From Sabethes cyaneus (lineage: Eukaryota > Arthropoda > Insecta > Diptera > Culicidae): a DNA stretch of 64,000 nt. The first letter of the stretch is position 1; each line of letters starts with the position of its first letter. The notes beneath the pieces were generated by a model. That model was given only the letters and a program-made list of their open reading frames with translations. It was not told the origin of the DNA and ran no database searches. The position numbers and the translations under genes are program-made. Of the stretch, positions 56,811 through 64,000 are shown piece by piece. The DNA lies in assembly GCF_943734655.1 (NCBI RefSeq), contig NC_071355.1:56853449-56917448 (forward strand), read 5' to 3'.

Positions 56811-56954
56811 ATGAAGTGGCTACTGTTGCTGGTGCTGCACGCGGTCAGCGGAAGCCGGTTGACGCATCATGATTCATCCAGCGAGAACCGTGCCTCTTCG
56901 GCGGCACAATTCTGTACCGATTTGAATCCGCAAAACGGGTTGGACATCGAACAA
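56811..56954 (+). CDS. First coding exon of a secreted protein
   Basis: 48 codons beginning MKWLLLLVLHAVSGSRLTHH, a classical signal peptide with a Lys-Trp start, a Leu/Val core and likely cleavage after SGS or nearby. The mature part so far is Ser/Ala/His rich and ends AAQFCTDLNPQNGLDIEQ before a CAA|GTACGT donor, phase 0. I do not recognise the family with certainty; a Cys followed by a G-L-D-I-E-Q segment recalls the start of lipocalin-like proteins, which is only a guess. The next exon is not seen in the 7 kb to the window end. Confidence 0.55.
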
Positions 56955-58610
56955 GTACGTGCATATCTGGTTGTTGCATACTTTTCCGTTTCGCAGTACG
57001 AACTCTTTTGGAACCTGTTGGTGAATTCGTTCACGCGGAAATATTTAATTGAACCTTTTCAATGAACATAAAAATATTGGATCAAATATGTTGTTGTTTT
57101 TTTTAGACGGCAGCAATGCTAATCGAGCGTAAAAGTATCACTTCATATGTGCTTATGAGAATGATGCAAAGAGAGAATCGTTAGAATTATGCTTCAATAA
57201 TCGAAAACAATACAGATTATGTCATGATTTTTTTTCTGTCGTTATGGTGGAATTTAGCAGTGCAGTTAGGAATTTAACAGCTTTTGATCATCCAATGATT
57301 GCTTCTTCCGATGAACAATATTGTTTATTGTGGCATATAAATAGCATTGGAATATTACATACCCTGAATGATTTCAATTGAATTCCAATAAACATCGATT
57401 GCAGTAGATGCATTTGCATCTCGTGGCACAGACAATTTTCCGCTGCAGTGAGCACGCCGCGCCGTCTTCAACGGATTTGTACAATTAGTTGTTGCAATTT
57501 ATACTAATGGGTTGCATGCTTCCAATCACTATCACTATCACAATCACTATCGAAAAGCCAATAGATCTATTACCCAATCGATGACATTGATTGTAGAAAA
57601 GGAAAGTGTTAGATAATCGCACATACACGAACTATTTCAATTGATGGTTCAGATAGGAGAGGAAGACAGAATAAGAAATTTAGTATTAAATATACTAAAT
57701 TAAATATGAGTTTTTATGGGAAATAGTCGGTCATAACCGCAAAAGGCTAATAATTGACTATTCTGAGAGGTGGAAAACTAAGCAAAGCGCTAGGAAAAAA
57801 TAAGTTTAAAATATGTCAAATCGTATGCTTTTTATTGGGTACCTACTTGTTATTATTTTATCTCAAATGAAATTTAGATTTTTTTCGGAGTGATCCTCAC
57901 CGATTCGGTCAGCAAATTATATATCTTTATTTGTTATTTGTTGTTTCAGGAATAATCTTTACTAATTAATTTCAACTAGACTAATTGCAAAAGCTGATGG
58001 CTGAATTTTTGTTGAACTTTGCTGTTCTATCGCCTTGTAATTGCTGATAGGTAGTGATATAGTGAACCAAGAACAGATTTTGGTTGAAGAATAAATCCAT
58101 TTCAAAACAAACAGCTGAAGATTATTTTATAGTAAAATAGTTTCCTAAGATAAAAGACGTGTCAGTTTCTATGTTGAAAAATTACCATCGGTACTGAAGT
58201 GGAAAATGATAAATATACTTTTTGCTCATCTGTGAATGTGAATGAAAAGAGGCTTTCACAGTGACAACCACCGTATTTTAATCCATTATAGTAGGTAAGA
58301 TGTAGCACTTTTGTACTTCTTATGATTCATCTTTTAGCCCTGGTTTGCGTTTGACAAATTGCTGCATCATTTTACATTTTGAGCTATAGGTATATTGTAT
58401 ATAATAACACAAAGAAACAGTGCAACCATACACTGAGAGGTATGTGCGAGAACTATGAACACATTAAATCCCTTCGATTAACAAAACAAGTGAAATAACC
58501 TTTTTATAATGAAAATGAAATAAAATTTACGTTAAGTTACGCACCATGTAAACTCACTTTGGATAGGTTCAATTTACGCTGAGCGCGTGCGGGAATACAG
58601 TTGCTCCCCT
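56955..58610 (+). other. Probable intron of the secreted-protein gene
   Basis: AT-rich sequence following the GTACGT donor. ATCACTATCAC-type microrepeats lie near 57525-57555. No exon recognised. Confidence 0.4.
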
Positions 58611-58716
58611 CCCAAGTAACATTGTTGTTGTACAATAGCTTATCAAGGACTTGTTCCACGGGAATCAGCTGCACAATAGTTTAATAAGCTATTATACAAC
58701 AAAAATGTTACTTGGG
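58611..58716. mobile_element. 106-bp MITE with CCCAAGTAACATT termini
   Basis: The arms 58611-58646 and 58681-58716 are 36-bp inverted repeats starting CCCAAGTAACATT and containing GTTGTA-AATAGCTTAT, with three or four differences. The middle is 34 bp. This is one of the best-defined MITEs in the window. Confidence 0.88.
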
Positions 58717-59210
58717 CTGTCGACACTTGCGAAATATCAGGATTAAGCGCGAAATCGTTGAAACCGTGTCTGATCCATCATATTTTTGACAATATTGGTA
58801 CCTACACATAGGTCAACTGTCGAACATGAATGAACGATGAACAAACTTTAGTTTCTTGATTATCTATGCGTAGGGTAAGGAACCAATTTTAAAGATAAGG
58901 AGGAAAATATCAATATACCAGACGGATTTCACGCCAACTCGACCAGAGGTTGACATGACTCTCTCAGAATTTTATGAAAACTTTGTGTGTGTGTAAAGAG
59001 TTCATATAAATAAACAACTTTGCGTACTTAGTTTATCCAAAATTGGTCTAGACTAGCTTTTGGAAAGGGCTTATTTTTTTCTCTTTTTTTAAATTGGAAA
59101 TGAAGCTCGAAAACTATAGAAACTACAAGATAGTGATCTACGAATCTCTTTTAGAAAATTTTTTGAATTTTCATAAAAAATAAAAATTATTTCTACACTG
59201 AAAAAAACAT

Positions 59211-59530
59211 TTTAAAAATTAGATTTTGCAAAAAAGCTGATCTCAGAAATTGATGAAATTTTTATTGAAGATAGATAATTATATGACCTACAAGTCCTCC
59301 AAATATCGCACCAACAAAAAGGTGCTATAATTTTCGAAAATACTGCAATTCCTTTTTTTCTGGAAAGAACTTAAAAAGTTTTTGTTAGAAAAAACTTTTT
59401 TCTCTTAAATATGCCCATTTTGCGATGTACGGAAGAATTGTTGGCCATATCTAGCATTATCTATCTTCAAAACCATTTTCATCAATTTCTGAGATGGTCT
59501 TTTTTGAAAAATCAGTTTTTAGTTTTTTAA
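59211..59530. mobile_element. Foldback MITE next to a jockey fragment
   Basis: CAAAAAAGCTGATCTCAGAA and GAAGATAGATAAT on the left pair with ATTATCTATCTTC and TTTCTGAGATGGTCTTTTTT on the right, in inverted order, around a ~170-bp AT-rich middle. Non-coding. Confidence 0.75.
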
Positions 59531-59555
59531 AGGTACAAGCTGTGATATAGAGCTG

Positions 59556-59830
59556 CATTTGACCGCATCAATCACCGCATACTGCTCGATAAAATCTTAC
59601 GCCTAGGTCCTACGCAACAGTTTGTTACATGGCTAGGCTCGTCTGCATTTGTCCGATAGGGTTCTGTAAGTGAAACTTGGGTCAAAATTATCGTCCCCAT
59701 TCACAAATAAATCTGGTGTATCCCAAGGCAGTAAATTGGGACCACTTTTATTTATTTTATTCTTCAACGCAGCTCTAGGCACTGCACAGTGGTTCAAAAG
59801 GGTGTACAGTAGAACTTATTATCTGCCGTC
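59556..59830 (+). pseudogene. Jockey-like RT fragment
   Basis: The + strand reads FDRINHRILLDKILRLGP, a gap, then SGVSQGSKLGPLLFILFFN, which are consecutive RT blocks of jockey/CR1-type LINEs. A frameshift separates them and YADD is absent. The bases CATTCACAAATAAATC tie it to the fragment at 9195-9620. Confidence 0.7.
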
Positions 59831-60530
59831 TTTTTTTTTTTTTTCATTTAAGCAGTAAAGAGACTTTGGATTGTTCCTAGGAATACCCCCCATAATATGA
59901 AACTGTCAATAGTTACTCATGGCTTAGTATGATAAAAATAAAAGAATAACTAATTTGTGTTGGAAAACACAGTCATAGTTTTCTCAGCAAAGTTGTAGCA
60001 AATATGAAGGCAAACAAATTTGCTGAAGAAATGAGATTTCTTTCTCTGTTGAGTGCAGACATACAAAGCATTTCATTTGGTAGTTCTTCAAAAATTAGTT
60101 TTTCATATATAGCTTGTGTTGGTTGCATTTTACAAGAACATATTGTTCTAGATAATTATTGAAGCATTCAAAACACACGTTTCTGCAGAAGGCTGCAAAC
60201 CTCAAGGACCTTTCTTTACGAAGTTATCGCTTATTTAAGCTTAATTTTTTTAACTTGATAAACCTATTGGATAAAATAACAAGGTATACAGCCCTAAGGG
60301 TTGTACGAAAGGGTGACGTAGGCCTATGTTAGCATTATCGGTGTATTGATAACATATTTACTCGATGAAATATTCCTCTATGTCACTTCATTAGAGAAAG
60401 AACTAATGCGGACTGCATTTCTGGCATGTGTATGTTTACGAGTATCTATTGCCTCCTGAAAACAATGAGCAGATGCTCTACGGATACCGGTCGTGAGGTT
60501 CAGGATTTCGTTCGTTTCTTATTACTTACT
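59831..60530. other. AT-rich stretch
   Basis: No gene recognised. It ends at the tail of RTE copy 3. Confidence 0.4.
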
Positions 60531-62997
60531 TACTTATTCAGCCGAGAGCCGGGGTGGCTCTTGCTGTATCAAGAATTCCTCTCCATTGTACTCGGTCCTG
60601 GGCTACTCGACGCCAATTCGTTGCGCGTCTCGACACACGCAAGTCAGCTTCAACCTGGTCGAGCCATCTAGCACGTTAAGCCCCTCTATTCCTGGTGCCG
60701 GTGGGTTCTTGAAGAGAACGGATTTCACTACACAGTCGTCCGGCATCCTTGCGACGTGGCCGGCCCACCGTAGTCTCCCAACTTTCGCCAGGTGTACGAT
60801 GGGAATCTCTCCAAGCAGCGCCTGTAGCTCGTGATTCATACGCCTCCGCCACTCTCCGCTTTCCGTTTGTACTCCGCCAAAAATAATCCGCAACACCTTT
60901 CGTTCAAAGACGGCAAGTGCACGTATGTCTTCCGTAAGCAAAGTAACTGTCTCAAGTCCGTAGAGGACTACCGGTTTTATTAGCGTTTTGTACATCGTCA
61001 GATTTGTGCGGCGGTGTATGCTCCTGGATCGAAACGTCTTGCGGAGGGAAAAATAGACTCGATTTCCAGCTTGAATACGTCGTTGGATCTCCTTACTCGT
61101 ATTATTGTCGAACCAGAGATCCCAAATATACGAACTCATCAACCACTTCCAGTTCATCGCCGTTAATAGTCACTGTCCGTGGGAGGCTAACGTTACTTTC
61201 TCGGGAGCTTCTTCCTACCATATATTTGGTTTTCGACGCATTAATTTGTAACCCTATCCTCCTAGCCTCCGTTTTTATTTTGGCGTAGATTGCCTCCGCC
61301 GTCCCACGGTTTCTGGTAATGGTGTCGAGGTCGTCTGCAAAGGCTAGGAGTTGGCTACTCTTGCTGAAGATCGTTCCTCTCGTTTCGATGCCCGCTCGCC
61401 GGATCACACCTTCAATAGCGATATTGAATAACATACAGGACAGTCCATCTCCTTGCCGTAACCCTCTGCGCGATTCGAAAGGACTTGAGACAGTCTCCGA
61501 AACGCGCATGTAGCACATCACTCGTTCCAGAGTAGCTTTGATCAGCCGCGTCAGTTTGTCCGGAAAACCGTAGTCGTGTATTATCTGCCATAGCTGTTCG
61601 CGTTCAACGGTATCGTAAGCTGCTCTGAAAACCACGAAAATATGATACGTGGGCACGTTGTACTCTCGACATTTCTGAAGGATTTGTCGGAGAGTAAAAA
61701 TTTGATCCGTAGTAGCACGGGCCCCCATAAAGGCCGCCTGATACTGCCCTACGAATTCTCTTGCTATTGGGGATAGACGACGCAACAAAATCTGGGAGAG
61801 CACCTTGTAGGCGGCGTTGACCAGCGTAATGCCGCGGTAGTTACAGCAGTCTAGCCGGTCGCCCTTTTTGTAGATGGGACAAACTACGCCTTCCATCCAC
61901 TCCTCCGGTAGTTTCTCTTCTTCCCAAATCCTCGAAATCAGCCAGTGAAGTGCCGTTGCTAGCGGTTCTTGGCCATTTTTGCAGACTTCTGCCGGGAGTC
62001 GGTCCTTTCCGGCGGCTCTATTATTCTTCAGTAGACCAATTTCTCGTCGGATCTCTTCGAGATCGGGAGCCGGTACGCTGTTGTCGTTTGTAGGTACTCC
62101 GAGGTTAACTTCCATTGCGTCCCCTGCCGCTATATCGCCGTTGAGGTGCTCATCGAAGAACTGCTTCCACCTGTCGACCACCTCGCGCTCGCTTGTGATT
62201 AGATTCCCTCCCTCGTCCCTGCACATGTCAGGTTTTGGTGTGTGGACCTTGCGAGTTTGGTTCACCTTCTCGTAAAACTTGCGGGTATCATTAGCCCGGA
62301 ATAGTTGTTCGAGCTCCTAATAATCTCTGTCCTCCTTCTGGCGCTTTTTCCTTCTCAGGATCGCGGTCAACTCATTCCTCGCTTGTCGATACTTGGCCAA
62401 ATTCTCTCTCGTGGATTTGCTCAGATAGTTTTCCCAAGCTCTTTTTTCCTCTCTATCGCTTCTTGGCATTCCCCGTCAAACCCATCGTTTCGTGCACTCG
62501 AGGTTTCCACACCTAGCACTGCGGTTGCGGCCCCGTTGACTGCCGAGCGTATCCTATTCCATCCGTTTTCGAGGGTCGAAGCGACTAGCTCCACAGAGGA
62601 AGGCAGAGCTTCATCCAGTACGTGCGCGTAGTTTTCAGCAGTTCGCGGGTTGTCTAGTTGCCGAATGTTTAGCCGAGGAGGACGACTTTGTCGCGAGGTA
62701 TAAACCGTTGATAGTTTTGAGCGCACATGTACTACTACTAGGTAGTGGTCCGAGTCAATATCCGCACTCCGTAGGGAGCGTACGTTGGTGATGTTCGAGA
62801 TAAACCGGCCCTCGATGAGAATATGGTCGATTTGGTTCGAGGTTCGTTAGTCAGGTGATCTCCAGGTGGCCTTGTGGACATCTTTGTGGGGAAAAAAGGT
62901 GCTTTTAATCACCAAGCCTCGGGAAGCCGCAAAGTTGATGCATCGCTGGCCGTTATCGTTCGAGTCGGTGTGCAGACTATGGGGCCCGATCACCGGG
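60531..62997 (-). mobile_element. RTE-like retrotransposon copy 3, best RT
   Basis: The minus strand starts at PVIGPHSLHTDSNDNGQRC (62997), continues through the endonuclease end (LVIKSTFFPHKDVHKATW, a break near 62850, LNIRQLDNPRTAENYAHVLD), and has a 387-codon open RT frame at 62265-61102. That frame contains KDRLPAEVCKNG, CPIYKKGDRLDCCNYRGITL, GARATTDQIFTLRQILQK, RQGDGLSCMLFNIAIEG and the catalytic LLAFADDLDTI. The C-terminal domain (61157-60603) ends WAGHVARMPDD. The 3' tail is (AAGT)n, at 60531-60550 on the + strand. The 5' end abuts another RTE copy instead of its own N-terminus. Confidence 0.88.
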
Positions 62998-63692
62998 CGC
63001 AACACCTTCAGTTCGAAAACATTAAGGGCGCGTTGGTTCTCCACGAGTATAGTCCATGTCTCATGGCCGTAAAGGTCAACCGGTCTAATCAGCGTCTTAT
63101 AGATTGTTAACTTCGTGCGGTGGCGAATTTTGTTCGATCGCAGCGTCCTACGGAGTCCAAAGTAGGCACGATTTTCTGCCATAATGCGTCTTTGTATTCC
63201 TCTGCTGGTATTGTTGTATGCGGTAAACAGTGAGCGCAGATACACGAACTCTTCTACTACCTCGATTTCATCACCGTCTAAATGAATCTGGGAAGGAGGT
63301 CAGCATTCCCTTCTATAGAACCTCTTCCTTTCATGTATTTTGTTTTCGATACATTAATGACAAGTCCAATCTGTTTGGCTTGAGCTTCCAATCCGATGTA
63401 CGTTTCCGCCATCCTCTCAAAGGTACGTGTAATAATGTCAACGTAGTCAGCGAAGCCAAGAAGCTGGACGAACTTCATGAATATCGTGCCACTCGTGTCT
63501 ATCCCCGCTCTTCTTATCACACCCTCCAAAGCGATGTTGAACAGCAAACATGAAAGCCCACCACCTTGCCGTAACCCTCTTCGAGATTAAAAGAGACTCG
63601 AGACTGCCCCTGATACTCGAACAACACACATTACTCGATCCATCGTCGCCTTGACCAATCGCGTTAGTTTATCCGGAAATCCGGAAGTTATA
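62998..63692 (-). pseudogene. RTE-like copy of a second subfamily, RT middle to C-terminus
   Basis: The minus strand reads VMCVVRVSG, RQGGGLSCLLFNIALEGVIR, QLLGFADYVDIIT (ADYVD in place of ADDLD), VSKTKYMKGRGS, DGDEIEVVEEFVYL and RTKLTIYKTLIRPVDLYGHE, ending VFELKVLR, where copy 3 begins. The protein differs at many positions from copies 1-3, so it is a separate subfamily. It is truncated at both ends. Confidence 0.82.
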
Positions 63693-64000
63693 TGCATGTT
63701 ACTGTAAAATTGCTGGACATTTTATCTATCCAACGACATATTAACAGTTATGTTTCGTTCAGTAGTATAGCAGTTATAAGCATTTAAAATCTTTGATTTA
63801 AACGTTACGCTTCTATTTTCGTTTTCACAAAGTACTGCCCAACCCAGTATAGTAAACATAGACGTAGTCCTACGTCAAAATGGGGCGAGTGGATAAATCA
63901 AATTAGTAGGTACTTCACCTTGAAGCTTGGGTCAGGTACTACAAACTTGCATAGGTGCCGCTTCTCCCCATCCACCCATATGAGAGTACGTTTTATGTGT
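63693..64000. other. Window end, nothing recognised
   Basis: TAGACGTAGTCCTACGTC near 63862 is an imperfect palindrome. No gene or repeat can be supported. Confidence 0.35.

Noticed and set aside
56357..56872. 171-codon open frame overlapping the signal-peptide exon
   Set aside because: Composition is irregular, no domain is visible, and it overlaps the much better supported signal-peptide frame in another register.
62265..62275. A functional, intact RTE copy 3
   Set aside because: The RT frame is open for 387 codons, but the element lacks the endonuclease N-terminus and has frame breaks near 62850, 62300 and 61130.

Overview
The window is animal, almost certainly insect, nuclear DNA. The best fit is a culicine mosquito (Aedes/Culex-like), because it has long AT-rich introns, short 60-70 bp introns beside multi-kilobase ones, CAG/CAA-encoded polyglutamine, and a dense load of RTE-, CR1/jockey- and mariner-type relics, MITEs and microsatellites. 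The species is an inference; no bacterial or phage feature was seen.

Genes. The main gene is the ortholog of Drosophila bonus (TIF1/TRIM24-TRIM28-TRIM33 family chromatin regulator) on the + strand, from 5018 to 22257. I resolve eleven coding exons whose phases agree at every junction (3174 nt, 1057 residues plus stop): RING, B-box 1, B-box 2, coiled coil, a long Gly/Pro/Asn/Gln-rich linker, PHD finger and bromodomain. The start codon exon lies upstream and was not found. Introns of 7.1 kb and 6.2 kb split B-box 2 and the bromodomain. A small single-pass membrane protein gene lies on the - strand near 32365-32802, with a 62-bp intron and an AATAAA signal. The first coding exon of a secreted protein (56811-56954, +) sits behind a possible Inr+DPE promoter; its later exons are not seen.

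Mobile DNA, left to right: jockey/CR1-type, RTE and mariner/DDE_3 relics (430-11370); a TIR element with CCACGTGG boxes (8447-9144); a partly degraded RTE copy with target-site duplications inside an older repeat (26928-30730); a nearly intact CR1/jockey-like LINE (34523-38440, -); a TG-microsatellite repeat (38770-39760); a 1.6-kb giant foldback (42305-43928) beside a full-length-like but decayed RTE copy (44096-47218); four copies of one MITE family around a 1.3-kb GAACAA/GAAGAACAA satellite (49741-55690); and a chimeric pair of RTE copies (60531-63692, -).

The least expected items are: three tRNA-Ser-like genes with intact acceptor, D and T arms but different insertions in the anticodon arm (41599-41694, 48442-48569, 50464-50589); a 99-bp-arm hairpin with about four mismatches (48031-48249); a bonus stop codon in a TAA-CAA-TCA context followed by 124 in-frame Gln-rich sense codons; and a bonus bromodomain in which the usual acetyl-lysine-binding Asn appears to be replaced.
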